Notes under the pieces: model-generated
Seen by the model: only the letters and a program-made list of their open reading frames with translations
Database searches by the model: none
What the model was told of the DNA's origin: nothing
Part shown: piece by piece, positions 1-14,300 of the stretch
How positions within the stretch are numbered: position 1 is the stretch's first letter
How the letters are laid out: each line of letters begins with the position of its first letter
Program-made: the position numbers and the translations under genes
Source of the DNA: Cristatella mucedo
Lineage: Eukaryota; Bryozoa; Phylactolaemata; Cristatellidae
Assembly (NCBI GenBank): GCA_009760855.2
Contig: WPIO01000014.1
Span: forward strand, 6,607,501 to 6,671,500
Direction: 5' to 3'
DNA length: 64,000 nucleotides

Positions 1-240
<240 letters not shown>

Positions 241-1139
241 CTCTTTCGTCCTTTTCCATCCCTCCATCTCTCGGTCTATCCTTCTACATACGTACAAGTA
301 TCTCTCTACCTACTCATCTACCTAACTATGCATCTTTATATCTATCTTTTCAATCCCTACATACCTACCTATCTTTTTGTGTATCTATCTACCTTTATCA
401 TCCAGTCACCAGTATGATCAAGGACAAGCTATTTGCCAAAGAGCACCTGCTGAAAAATCTTAACACTATTGGCACTCCGCTGCATGAGTTGGGTAATACT
501 ATTTCTGTTTAATTATGCTCATCACGTGGTCAGAGCTTTATTCGCTCAGCATCAGCCGCACATACTGAATGCCGCAAAGCTGTTCAACTAAATGGTGGGC
601 TCAGTTTCCTTGGTTGAACCAATAGACAACCTACCCAGTAAGTGAGAACTTTTCGAACCTGTCATTATAACATGCTCCGTCTGAATGTAGCTGCATTCAG
701 AAAAACTGCCAAAAGTCTGCGGCTTAGGCTGACAACATGATCATGTCTGTCATGACTCACGACGGTCCTTTAGACGAGATCAGCATGCCAGATCAAGCGA
801 TGGATCTCTTTTCCATCTGAATGACTCCATCTATGAAAGGATAGTGTGCCTTCCACATGACTTTCAGAAAGCCACAAGCACTGCACTCATCAAAGATGAC
901 AGGGGGACGGCCATCATCCCTTTCTGTCAAAGTGCAGCCACTTGTCTCATGGTCCTCTTAATGTGGCTGCTGCTATCAATTTCTTAGCATTTAGGCTTTA
1001 CGGCCTTGAAGGCAGGCTAGTTGTGACATTGTTTTTGCTTTGAAATGCTTCAAGCACATACAGACCCACCCACATAAGTTATCAAAGACAGCATGCTTCG
1101 GAGCAACCGAAAGTTGCACGCAAGCATATATAAGATTAT
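241..1139. other. Intergenic or intronic sequence, nothing recognised
   Basis: After a tetranucleotide-like stretch (tacctatctatcta type) to about 400, I see no exon of the M13 gene and no clear repeat family on either strand. It probably includes the older 5' part of the LINE that follows. Confidence 0.4.
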
Positions 1140-1885
1140 GGGCTGACTATAACGGTGGCTTACCAGAAATTTAGCTAGCTCCCTGGTTCTGTCTCGGCTA
1201 TCTTATTGCAATTTCAGTTTGGCTGTGAAATCTAAAAAAGCATTACGCCACCTGCAGCTGGGGTGAATATGGCTGAAATGCTAGGCTACAACTTCCAGAT
1301 GTTTGGCATTGTGCCTCTATCACTGAAAGAGCTTGGAGGGCTGCCGGTTGATCAACAGATACACAGAAAACATATAATACAGAGAAAAGTTCTTATGCTG
1401 ACCCACAAGGCCTGCCACGGCTTGGCTTCTTGATACCAAGTTGCTCAACTGCTGCACCAGTTTCGGCTTCCTCGTGCCCTTGGGTTCAGTGTGGACAATG
1501 TATTACCTGTTCCATTCCTCATCTTAAAGACCGTTGGCGACGGAATTTTTTGCTCTGCAGGTACTAGACCATGGAGCTCACTTCAACCATTGTTACCCAA
1601 CGACATCTACTCTCGTGCTGCCGACTATGGCATATCCTTTCCAGCCGTCTTGAGCTGCTGCTTGCATGCCACTCGTTACCTCAACTGCTCTCCTGACTGC
1701 TATGCTTCCCACATTCACTTTGTAGCTTGAAATAAACGTTTTGAGCTAATAAAGTTATGCGTAAATGCGTACCGAAAGTCACTTAGGCTTGGAATGGGTA
1801 TAGACAACTCTGCTTCCTGATACCCACATAGTCTTTGCGACTTTGTGGAGTTACAGACAGAGATACATTACATTACATTGCAATA
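1140..1885 (+). mobile_element. LINE family A 3' fragment
   Basis: Shares its last 350 bases with copies at 38.8, 43.9 and 52.1 kb: a decayed reverse-transcriptase C-terminal end (SAGTRPWSSLQPLLPNDIYS; compare SAGTRLWNILPQLLYNDNYS in the 52-kb copy), a 3' UTR with ctttgtggagttacag, and a terminal cattacatt repeat. It is a 5'-truncated CR1/L2-like non-LTR retrotransposon. Confidence 0.75.
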
Positions 1886-2043
1886 CAGTCTGAAACCTCT
1901 CCTAAGAATGACTGTCGCATGCAGAGTCAAGGTAAACAAAATACCCTTGGTGCATAATCCTAGGAACACCAAAATATAGAGAAAAATAAATGAACTAATT
2001 GTCAGGACACTAAACTACATGAAAATGACTGTACAGCCGTTAC

Positions 2044-2111
2044 CTTTAGAGTCAAAGCCATGAGTAATTTCGTGACCAATCACAATGCCAATACCTCCGT
2101 AAATCATTGAT
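2044..2111 (-). CDS. M13 exon 15: HEITH zinc-site exon (last exon in window)
   Basis: Encodes [20 protein letters not shown] then SK and one base. HExxH supplies two zinc ligands (His708, His712) and the general base (Glu709); YGGIG and GHEITHGFD are invariant M13 signatures. Acceptor gcgttgtag, donor aaag|gtaacg. I find no exon in the remaining 2 kb on the left, so VDWW, GENIAD (third zinc ligand) and the C-terminus must lie outside the window. Confidence 0.95.
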
Positions 2112-5100
2112 CTACAACGCACAAAGGATCGGGTGCCTAACTGCATGAATTCGCAAAATTTTTCACACAGATCAAATTGGATAAATTTTTTGAGCCGATG
2201 TAAATAATAGCCACAATAACAAATCCAGAGAACATCCGAAGAGCGTTACATCTCTTTGTAGGCACTTGGCACATACTAAAAGGGACTATGTATCGCTTAG
2301 CCAGAACAATCAGTATCAGTACACACCAGTATACAAAGGACAGTACAAACGAGTCAAGTTCAAGCGATGAAAAACTGGTGGGTTCTTACTTCTTTTGAAT
2401 GTCATCAAATTAGGTGATGACGTGTCAGCTGATAGTAAGTTACAAGATTACATCTTATCTGAAGCTATTTTAAAGCATAACTAACCGACTCTAGTCAAAC
2501 GAGTGAGCGATAAAACAAAAACACTGAATTAAGAAGTAATTTGGATATGCACACTGAAGCAAGAGAATGAAGCAACTGAAAAGTGAGTTATCGGACATTT
2601 AAGAGGTACCGCTTAGTAAGGAGGCAGTGCAAATCAGAGAAAGTAGTGGCGAAATGTTTTAGCTACAAAAATCACGACAAATAAGCCTAGCTGCCGAGTT
2701 TTGAGCCAACTGAAAGTATATGTTTAAGTGGTAGGAAGACTCACAAGTAGCAAGTTACAGAATTCCAGTACGGGTCACGAATGCAAGCTTTGCTGTGCTA
2801 TTACTATCTAAGCAAGTCTGAATATTTGTAATACTACCGGGAGGAAAGTAGGTAGACTTGATTGAGGAGCTGATGTGATCATCTAGTGAATAAACGTTTT
2901 GGAACAGTACTTCCAAATTGCATGCAGAGGCTACGGGGGATGTGCTAGCACAGAAAATGTGCATGCTTAGGCTGTATAATTTCTAAATAGCACTAGATTT
3001 TCCAATTATCTGGAGATTGGATTTATGGAGATTCAATCCGTTGATACGTTTACTGCCTTCAAATTGCAAACATCAGCAGAACTTACTGTAATGGAGCTAA
3101 AAGAGTTTGAGAGTGAAGGAAGTATCAAATTACGCATACAGCGCTGTGTCAGCTGTCTAAAATACGTAAGCTTCGATTGTGCTTGGCGATTAGATCGGCA
3201 GAAGAGGGGAGTATAAATTGTGAAAAGAAGTGAGCTTAAAATGTATCCCTAGGGCACCCCATGTGCCAAATGCTCACTCGATTACTGTCAGCCCTATTAT
3301 ATAGCCATATTCTCAAAAAGCTGTCTTTACTATCGACCGGCATAGCTATACAGAGTAATGGGACTCAGATTGTCCTTTGGAAGTTGAACGCAGGTGATAG
3401 CGGCAGGAGCTGAGCAGTAAAATTCAGCTGTGGCACACGAAATGAATTGAAGACAAACATATCGGAAGCAATTTACTACAAGTATTAGAGTAGGCTAGAC
3501 AAACTGGGTGTGAAATCTGAGCTGTGTGCTGGCGCACAAGCACTCTGCCTTCCTGCAGCCATGGTTGCCTAGCATTGAAACTACCAATATCCAACACTCA
3601 ATAGTTTATCATACCGTCAAAAAAATTCGTCTTCGAAAGGACCCGGGATTCCTTAGCATCCCTTAGAACATACTGAAATCCGGCAGCCTTATAATCATTT
3701 TTAAATTAAACTACACGTTGCCTGATTTTGATCGATATAGCAGCCCATTAATGAAAGCCACCCAAAGCTCATTATCTGCAGAGAGCTTCCTACAGTGGCC
3801 CTACATTGTGCTTTTATTACCAAGACCACCGATCGCTGCTGGAATCCCGTGTCCAAGGATCTGACTTAGCAATGCCCAATCGGAGCTTGAGATCTTGACC
3901 TGCACTGATGGACTGAGCTCGGCTTAATTGGCCTCGCCTGAAGTGACCCGGCTAAGCTACCTCCATTTTCACCTTAGCTGGAAAGGCACGGTATTGCTTT
4001 TCAATCCCTCTTCATCCACATCTGGGCTACTAAGGCTGCTTTTACAGACCATCGTTCCTTTTTTTGGCGAGGCAAAATCAGCGGTTTTTTGCACCATTCA
4101 GTCCATGTTGAGCAGGGAAACCGCAGCCACTCTCCCAAACTCGAGCAGAAACTTTAATTCCGACCGTCTTTGCAAGTATCTAATAATGGAAAGTCTCTGG
4201 CTCAAGCATGATTTGGCGAGTCACGACAGGAGCTAAGTGGATGGATGCCAGCAACCTACTAAAACAGGCGTCTGATTTCATCAGTAATGCTCTCCAAAAA
4301 TTTCAGCAACCACTCTTAAGTGCATCAGCCGATGATGCTGAGAAGTTAACCTATGCTGCGGCATTCACCAGGCTTAATCCTGGTCAAACTCAGTAACCCT
4401 TTTTTTCAAATTTCTCATCCCCGATGGTACTTTTGGTTTCACTGCACGACCTCGACAAACTCGCTCGAAAAAACCAACAATCTTCCGAGGGCCAGGAAAG
4501 TTGAGAGAAATTCCCACCGGTCTAGAATAGGAGACACCGATGCTATGCGCTTTTCCTTGGGAAAATGCTCTTTTCATCACTGCAATCCTACTGTGCTAGT
4601 CCTGACAGTTTTCAAGCTTTGTAAATTGCATCGTTTGAGCTCGCGTCATGTCCAAGCTGAGGACTGCCATTCGCCGCAAGGTGCATGCAGCTTGGTTTCT
4701 CTCAGAGCACCAGTCACCGTGCATGCCCTAGTGCATGCTCGCTGAGCATTGTGAGCTTGGCTCTGGAGCCCTTCGGAAGCAGCACGCCGGCGCCAGTTGG
4801 CTCTCACCGTGGGAATTTAGTGCTGAAAAACGGCGCTTGCCATATTCCAGCCGGAAACACTGAAAAGAAAGATGCAGCGCTAATACGCAAGTGTTTATGC
4901 ACATTGGCGTGTACGGTATACATATGTGGGTGTGGGTGTGTGTATGCGTGTGTGCATGTGTGTGCGTCTGCTCGCGCGCGCGCGAGTGTGTGTTTGCAAA
5001 TTATTCTATATCAGTGAAAAAATCATTGAAAAAACTCGAGCCTTGCTTTAGAGAACGGCTTGAGTTTCTAGCTGACCCAGCAGACGAGCGTGAATCTTTA

Positions 5101-5310
5101 ACCAGCGATGTTTCAGTTCTTTCTCAATGTAGAAGAATCTTTGCAGGAGAAAAAATTAATACATGTTTGCTACTGTTGAATTTCTGGAGAAAGACACAAT
5201 TTCAATGACCTTTGGCAGCGGTACCTACATTTGTGGCAGAGTTTTAAGTCTCTCTGACTCACTCCCTACTTGTCTGCCTGCCTGTACAATGTGTAAGTGT
5301 GTATGTGTGT

Positions 5311-5394
<84 letters not shown>

Positions 5395-8300
5395 ATGCAT
5401 AATCATGCATACATGTATATTAAGTAAAAGTTTATGGCAATGCATATAAATATGTGCATACGATTAGACAGGCAAATCCTGCATATGTGTACCCCCCAGA
5501 GAACCGGTCAAACGCAATGCATAGCAAACACGGATGAGCTACCTAGAATGAGTGCAGCCAACAGCCCATGCCTAAGTGCATCAGCATGCAAATTTTACTT
5601 GCATAAATTAGTAAGATTTTGAACTGCACAATAAATAAGCACTGCAGACTCAGGTTTACAGGACAGACAATACACGTTCGTTTAGCTTAACAGCCGAATA
5701 ATATTCGTTAAATTTAACACAATTCTGCCTGATAAACTGACAGTGCATAGAATTTCGTGACACCAGCCAAAGATTTGGTACAGCCTTACTGGGCAGCACA
5801 GTTTCTAGCTTAAGTGCGAAGCATGCTTCAGCTGTCCCTCGTACGGATGATGGTCTTGACGCACGGCATGGCTTCTTTTATATCCTATGTCACTAAGCTG
5901 TTATGTTATTTTCCATGTTCTCGACTGATCGCTTGGCCTCAGGCGATGGAATTTAAAACCTCTGTGGACAGGGGTGCCTTAAATGCTCAGAGATTACTAA
6001 CACAAATGCAGGTCTTTAATTCCAGTTCTATACTACAAGCTGAAAATACAGCTTGGACAGAGTGCGAATGGGTAGAAACCTTCATTGCTGAAAAAATCTT
6101 CCTACTCAAGTAAATTGATTGGCGATGTAGATTGACAATTGTAGATTGAGTAACACTTTCATCACAGGTACGCAATCGCCGGAATTCTTAGCTTTAGTGT
6201 CAGCTATTTTTCAGCTAGAAAAGTGGACGTAGACAAGCCCAGCAGCATGGTTTAGCATAAGCAATACGCTTCCTATTGCACTGACAGGGAGACCGAGAAG
6301 AAGCGATTTACAGAAGTCAATCCGAGATGTCACGTGATGTGCTGCTCAAAACGGCTGCGGTGTCTTTATCTAAGCAAGTTCGAATTGTCTTTTCAAACGC
6401 TACATAGCTGAGAGCAGCGAAAAGTCGCTCAGAGATGGGCGACGAAAAGTTACTTCCAAACTCGAGAATTCATTGCGACGAGTGACTGCAGGGTATATGA
6501 TAGCCGAGTCAATTCTGATGGCTTTACTTACCCACTTCATTTCCGTTTGGGCTGTAAAATGCATTCACTTCCGTGATTGGCTGCTTCCATCTATTAAGGG
6601 AGAACATCGCACAAAAATAAATGTTTGAGAATCTCATTCATTTATCAGTGCAAACGCCAACACTGATTTAGAAATATGATTTGAAACAAAGACTGGATTT
6701 GTGTTCCAATAAGCATAGAGTTTCTAAAACGAGTAGTCAAGCTCTTGAAAATTGGATGCTCTATAGAATTAATTTTCAGCTTTGTGAGTCACATAAAATG
6801 CGAGCGAAGACGAGCCCGATCTTGAGAGAACTTATATACACCCATTGCATTGCTAATAGTTAAGATGATCTGGAATGATGAACATCATTAAAGTGAGGTC
6901 GGCATTTCATTTCTTCGCTCCCGACCGGCACCGAAATTCCGACCTTTGGCCAACGTATGGTACCAAAAGCAGCTTAGGCTTTGAATAAGCTGCCTTTACT
7001 GAACTCTCCAGCGTAACACCCACTCAGCTGTGCGACTTAAAGCGTATATATACGGAGACACGTGCATACATTAATACACACATTCAGTGGCAGAGCCAGA
7101 GAGCAAGAGGCATTCCCCCAGCCTCAGAGCAGTGACATGCCCCCCCCCTTATTTCCAAATGCCGCCCCTATTCCCAGATGCCACCCCTATTCCCAACGCC
7201 CTCCCCGAGCGTCAACGTCAACGAATTGTGTCTTGACTCCACTCGATGAACGACCGCCGAGTTTTAGTCTAGAAATCACAGTAATTTTGAAATGATTTTG
7301 CTTTATAGTTTTTCGTCAGTTTCTGTTCTATCCCAGCCTAGGCGGAAATCACGCCGGTCTAGCCCTCTAGATTAGAATCCTGTCTCTGCCGCTGAATACA
7401 GTATGCACCAGCACAACTCTGCCGTGCTTTTACAGCGACCATCTCAGGAACACTAACCTACAGGTAGGTTAAATATCGCTGTGAATATGGCTGTATCTCT
7501 CGATAGCATTTGCAAACGCATGTCATCTTCAGGTCCATCTTCGGTGCTTGTGGTCTAGTCTGAGCATCACCATCATGGCATGCTGTGTTTGGTCGCACTT
7601 GGTCAGCATCATCGCTATTTATTAATGCGATGATAGCAAATTGTTCCGTAGCTTGTTTGTCACAAAGGTAGAAAACATTATCAGCGAGTCTGATTGCTAG
7701 GAAACATGCTGGTAGTAATCCTTAACATCCGTTCATTTCTTTACCTAAATGACCACCTTCTGCTGCCGGCCCCATGCTGACTCCATCCCAAAGTTCATCT
7801 CGCAGTCAAAGAAGTCTACAAGCTTTATAGCAAACAAAATAAAAAATACTAGCTGATTTAAAAGCCTCTTTTTGCATAGCGACAAAATAGCCTTTAGGGC
7901 TATCACCACCGCTTCCAGTGGCGATAAAGGATCGCCCGCCGCAGGTTTCGAATCCACGACCTCGGGGCCAAGGTCGTGAAAAGCAACCACCTTACCTAGT
8001 TAGCCATTACGGCTCACCAGACCCCATTACCATTTCTAGACCCCATTACCATTTTTCTTGTTTCTGAGATGCTTGGATTTGCTCTTACCCTGCATTAATT
8101 GCTTAATAAATACATTTTTAACCTCTGGTTTTGTTCCTGTTGCCTTCAAAGAGGTTTTTCAGTTACCTCATTTGGAAGAGGACTATAGATTAGTATAATT
8201 TAAAAAATAAGCGATTGCTATTCCTATCAAAGCCACTTGGAAAGCTATCAGTGCAACAAACTAAACTCGTACAAGCCCAGCAAATAAGTTCCAGTCAGAT

Positions 8301-11300
8301 TTTAGATGAAACTATTTCTTATTGTCAGCACTTATCCGAGGGACTGAATACCGTCTCAGGAATGCTGACTTTAGACTTGAGTCTTTCAGCTAAATCTGCT
8401 GGATCTCTAAGCAGCTTTAAAAAAAAAATGTATCGCCAAGTCCGTAGAGAGCACCTATTGTCTTGTCAGGTCATCACTGGCACAGCACTGCATTGGTTTC
8501 GGCCCTACCTCCAAGCGAAATTTCCACACATAGACGTCAATGCCCAAAGGTCATCCAGTGAGCCTTTAAGATATGAGGTGACACATTTCTCTGGTCTAGT
8601 TTTATTTCTCTTCCAAATTCATACTCTCCATCTTGGTGATGCGATCTCCGGCACAATTAGGACTGCCATTCGCCTGCAGCTGACACACAGGTGTACTTTT
8701 GACTCGATCCGTTGCTATCTTCTACTATCTATAATCTCTGATGACTCTCTTGTAGCAAGCATTATTTACATTTGAACTTTGATGACAACAAGCTTTTTCC
8801 AATGAATTATGATTAGAAAAACTTAGTTGTATTTTGAAAATATGGCGTCATGGAAACTGGAAAGCATAAGCCTCGGTATGAGCTCGCCCAGGGTCCGCAT
8901 ATCCCATTGCCTCTGCGTAACGTCTGAGTGTCCTCTTTCAAAATGACCCATGACTAAATGACCACTTCAGCTCGGCATTAAAGTCTGTCGACTTTCAGCT
9001 GAGTAGAAATGCAAAATAACTTTGGCTTGCTCAGATAAGAAGAATACCGCAGCCAAGGTATTTTAGTACATGAGTGGCTATGCTCAGGGTTTTCTCCTTC
9101 GAAAGCGATTTGCAATGCAGCCCAACCAATAACATCTGCTCGTTTGTGAAAACTCGCGGCTGGTCATTTGGAACTACTTCAGAGTAAATGGATGTTTATT
9201 TGAAACAATTTGCCGTTATTTTTCATTAAATACGAACGAGCCACTGATTCGTCAGTTTACGCATAGAAAAATGGTTTTATTTAAAGTTAATCAGTGTCCG
9301 GGTAACAAAAGCACAGCTTTTAGGAAATAGTGACTATTTTGTATACTTTTGAGGCATAAGGAATGAAGCAGTAACCCTTACTACCCAGAAGCAGAAATTG
9401 TGTTACATAGCTTTGTAGTAGTGAATTTGTCCCCTGCGTATTTTGGCTCTATTCAATTCTAGGACTGCTTAGACCATTGAGATCTGGAAGATGTAAGAAC
9501 ATGTGTAATATAACCTCAAAGCCTCAACTTAGGGTTGTAGTAATTATTCTTCTGAGAACACAAAAATGAGATAATCTTCCCTAAGTATTTTATATAGGTA
9601 ATCTTGATAAGCCGAAGTTATTGTTGAGAGATAAAATCTACTTCTATAAAAAGCTAGGCTTTACCGTCTGCGTAAAACCACGTCTAAATTATGACTTGGG
9701 TGTGAAATTAATGGTACTATTGTGACCGTACACCAATGAGTGTCAAAAAGAGAGATAATTTGCTAATTGTCGAATTCTGCTGCAGTATGTAGCCTCACTG
9801 TTTAAATTGACCTTGGAAATGCTGGAACTAGAAACACTTGAAAGGCTTTTTTCAAAATTTGGCTCTTGCACTTCAATCCGCATTCCTTGAAAACCACAGC
9901 ATTCCTTGCATTCCGCGGCATTCCTTGCATTGAAGCACTCTGCACTACGCTCCAAGTGACGCTTCAGGCGATTCGCAGGCTCAGCTTAGCATAATTGAGT
10001 AGGCGCATCAGAAATTTGCCCAATTTTTCAATGCGTGAGTTGTACGCTTGCTCTGATGTGCCATATGCTTACTTGTTTTCTGTAATGACTGTGAATAATT
10101 AGTAGGCTACAACTCACAGCCAATACATATTTTAAAGGAATAAAAATCAAGATCCAACATCAGGAGAAGTTGAAGTGAAGAGGCGTACTCGCCATCAGCA
10201 ACAGGTCAAAGGCACTAAAGAAGAAGCTGAAGGTGCTTGAAAATACCCGTGATTCTTCGAAGGCATATCATAAAAATTATCCCAGCAAGCTAAAGAAATA
10301 GTTTCAATTTTGAATTTGCTTGACTTTAACTTTTTTAGTTACTTGTGCAGTTTGCCATATTTGTAGACATGGCCCGGTTTTCATGCATTGACCATTATAT
10401 GTCCCTTTAATTTCTCCATAAGGAGGAGCCATCAAATTATGGCACTCGATCCGTCCTTTGATGTTGGATTATGGCTCGGCTACTTTGACGTGCATTTTTG
10501 GCCGTGCCCTTCGATGGTGAAAATTATTTTACTTTAAAGGAAGCTGTACTTGGAAAGAGTGGTCGTTTCCTGTCGCTTGCAGACCGCTTGTTCTACTTGT
10601 GCCGGCCGCTTGCACCGTTGTTGGGGAAAATACATCGCTGTGGACTTGCTTGTTAAGAATGGTAATAATCATACATTTTCATTTTTTTCCTTGGAAAACT
10701 TATACTCTTTCTAGGCACTTTAGATCGTATTCCTTTATCCAGAGCGTTACAGCCGGCATCGTCCGTGCTACAGTAAATTCTCATACTCGTAGATGACATA
10801 AATCCAACTTAAGCTACTTCAAGTTCAAAAAAGCTGGAGGGAATCATCAAGTTCAGGCACGCTACAGCAAGTTTTCTACGTAACTAAGAAATTAAATCAA
10901 GTGGGACAATTAGATCGGCAGTGCTTTACGTTCTATTACTCAAGATAAGCGTGCTTCATTAGAGCCAATTTACTAACTTCCGTTTGGCTAGAGCCTGAAT
11001 AGTAATCGCAGATTCAAAAGTATGCAGCTGATCGCATAGAAAGCCGAGCAGCTTTAGCGCTGAATGAGGCTCTGCAGTTGGTATACTCACGTGGTGGTAT
11101 CCACGGGCTCACGTAACAGGCGGACCTTTTTTGAAAAGTGGAATCTTTCCATATTCAGAAGATTCTGGAAATGGTTTTCTTTCGTGACTGACAGCTGAAA
11201 ATGCATAAAATGAAAATGAAAATGCTAGATCTTAAGAAAACTAACAAAGAATGTAGCCTCTTTTTCGGGTGTGCTATTAAGGGCTAAATATTCAAAGAAT

Positions 11301-14300
11301 TCACATGAGGAAAGATTTAGTCACAGCAGCCACTCATATGCAAGGTTTCCCATGCAGAAGTTCCGATTCATCTAACCTCTACTTTGAAAGCAATATTCTT
11401 TCTCCTTGAGATAGAACATCTTCATGGAATGCAACGTGTGATTAAATTAAAAATCTCTCATATTTATAGTCATTACAGTAATAATAATAATAATAATAAT
11501 AACACACTTGATAAAGTGTCATCAGAGAACGCAATCTCTTTCTAGGCGCTTTACATTTGCTGTAAGGGAGCCCTACATAAATTCTTCCTCGTGTTAGCAT
11601 GCAGAAATTATAGAAATGAAGCCAAAATCAATTCAAGCATAACTGTATTGGTTACATCATACAATTGAACATTGATGCACATGTTAAATCTGGAACATTT
11701 TTCAATGCCATGTTACTAATACTAGGGTTAAATTGCTAAGTATGAATAAATAAGGTCAATTAAATGTCGTCTGGCCTCATAGTCTAGCAAAAGCCGTGAG
11801 CCAAAGTACTATACCTAGACTTGACCCATGCATCAATGCCTGGATGTTTATTTTTCTAGTTCTGCCTATCCCCATTCGTGAAATTTTTCAAAGAAATCAA
11901 TAGCACAAAGTTGCATGTTTAGATAACTAGTGGAATATTTTACGTAATAATCTTTATTTAATGGCAAACGATAATGAACTTAAACGAATTTCCAAAGAGT
12001 GCACTCCTTACAAAGATTAGTTCGGTGTGCCTCTCATGAAAGGCTTGCCAGGCTTTCATCGTGATGCCTCTTGCATGAGGACGATAGGCATTTTCTCCAG
12101 CCATTGCCAGAGTGTTTAAAATAGCCTCCTTGTACTCTGGCCTGTCCATCTATCCATCACGTCAACCTAGCAGTGCCTCCGTTGTCCCTTCGGAGCACTA
12201 CTTCGGGCTGTTTAAGCTCGCAACCCTATTGGCAATTCCAAAGCTTTAAGCTGTAAATAAAGATCCCTGCGATAGATGTGGGGAGCCTTCTTCTGCTCGC
12301 TTTAACTGTTAACTTAAGCAGTTATTTTAAATCGGATATCACTGCGAGAAAGCCGGATGACTCATGCATGCAATCACGACGTTCTAAAGCCTCTTCAGAC
12401 CTGTTATAAAGGAGTTTTCACCGAGGGTGCAACCTTGGAAACCCTGAGCCTGCATGGCCCAGCACATTGCTACGGCCTATTTAGAACAGCTTCGAAAGCA
12501 ACACTATGTAGTCATGCATTTTCCACCCATTGAGCCATAGATCTCCAGCCAGCCTATGTCTATCCCCTTGCTATGCAGTGTCGTAAATAAGAGGCAAGCG
12601 GTGCCGTTTCGATATTCAGGATGGAGTACTGAAGTCACAGTCAGCTTGCGAAATTCTCTCAATTACCTCTTGATGATACTGATCCACAAATGTTGAATTC
12701 ATTATATACTCTGGATAGCCAATCTTTTCACGCATAGCATCAGCCTGTCAACGTATATGCAGAGAGGCATGGCGAGAAGTGCTAGTTAAATGCCAATATT
12801 GCCTTCTTTTCCTGTCGCGTTTTTGCTCTAGGCATTCTGCCAGAATAGCCGGAATTCGGCATTTCACACTAAGCACATCTTTGCTTAAAAGACAGCATCG
12901 ATCAGAAGCTCAGGAAGCCTCATAAGCTGAAGCCAAAGAATGAAGCTGCGGCCCCACTTACTTTAATATGTGCATGGCTCCTGGTCTCCTCATCCATCCA
13001 CGTAGCATTTGTAATCATTTCACGTAGCGATTCTTTGAGGTTACCGATCAATTCGTTGGCCTGCCAAAAGAGTAGAAACTTGCGCAAGCTCTTTAGCTTC
13101 TTACGATTCACTATCGGTATCCCGACGAAGTGCTTAGTCGATCCATTGGAATCACGGCATCACCATAAGTTTCCGACCGATCTTCCAGACATGGATTCCC
13201 ACACGAATTGAACGTTCAAATGGCCCTTCAGTAGCAAGAGGAAGCTCGGCTCGTGACCTTCGCCGCTCGCCTAGAACTCGTGACCTCACAGCTCACCTCG
13301 ATCTAGGGGCCACTCAGTCGTCGGGGAACCGCCGTGCTATTCAAGAGGCTGACTGCTGCAGCTCTGTGCCAAGTATCTCCCTCTTTACCCGCTCGAGCTT
13401 CTCGGCTACTTTACCGCATCTGCTCTTTACCTGCTCTCTGCACTGCTCGCTCCTCTCCCTCCACGACCCATCTTCCTCAATCTTTTTCTAATCGGGAAAG
13501 CTAGGAGCTGCCGCAAGAGGGCAATCTCAGCCGAGCCCAACACGAATACCTCACTCCCCGCTGAGAATCCTGTGGTCCAGAGATCTATAAGTGCCATAAC
13601 ATTTCATTAATTGTGGGTCTAGTCCCGACTACATGGAATTTGTTCAGGATAGCCATCTTTTAGCTCTTCCAGCAAAGGAGACACATCGTCAAGCCTCTGG
13701 GATTTGCAAACTATTCTTTCAGTCGTAGCCATCCCCAGCTGCAGTGGCCTAGTTGCCTTTTTTCGGTAGCTCAGCCAAAAGGAAGTTACAACAATGCAAC
13801 CGAGACAAAACTAAGGAGCTAGCTACATTTTTTGCAAACCACAGTACAAGAGAGCTCGTAATCTTGCATTCTGATCGGACTTGATGGCAAGCTATTAAAG
13901 CAGTCTTCTGAAAGAAATTTTAAAATTTAGGCAGCTGTCGAAGACGACACCTAAATTCCAAGCGCCTGGTGATGGACTCACAAAATCATCACGTCGGCAA
14001 AGCAAGCATTCAGTTTATCAGTTGCTACAGCAAATTCCGAATTTTGAATAGCAAATACTGCTGGGTACCGTCAGCATTAAAAGGGGATATCCCATTCCAT
14101 GGCCCTTGATTACTTCTCCGAGAGGTTGAATATAAATGGAAAACAACAAGGGACCGAAGACAAACCCTTGAAGGACTTCATAGGTGACTGATCTGGTGGA
14201 TGAGACCTGACCGCCACACGACGCAGATTGAACACGATCGAAGAAGTACTATTTAAACCACGCCAGTGCCTCGTCTGCCTTACCGGTCGTTGCTCTCAAT

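Noticed and set aside
5163-5402. Cys-Val and His-Thr repeat frames across dinucleotide microsatellites (also at 34.6, 41.1, 47.9 kb) and Ser-Leu frames at 21.4 kb
   Set aside because: Translated microsatellites, not genes.
11958-12149. Minus frame [20 protein letters not shown] as a possible M13 exon
   Set aside because: Does not match any family segment, and exons 11 and 12 on either side already join in phase without it.
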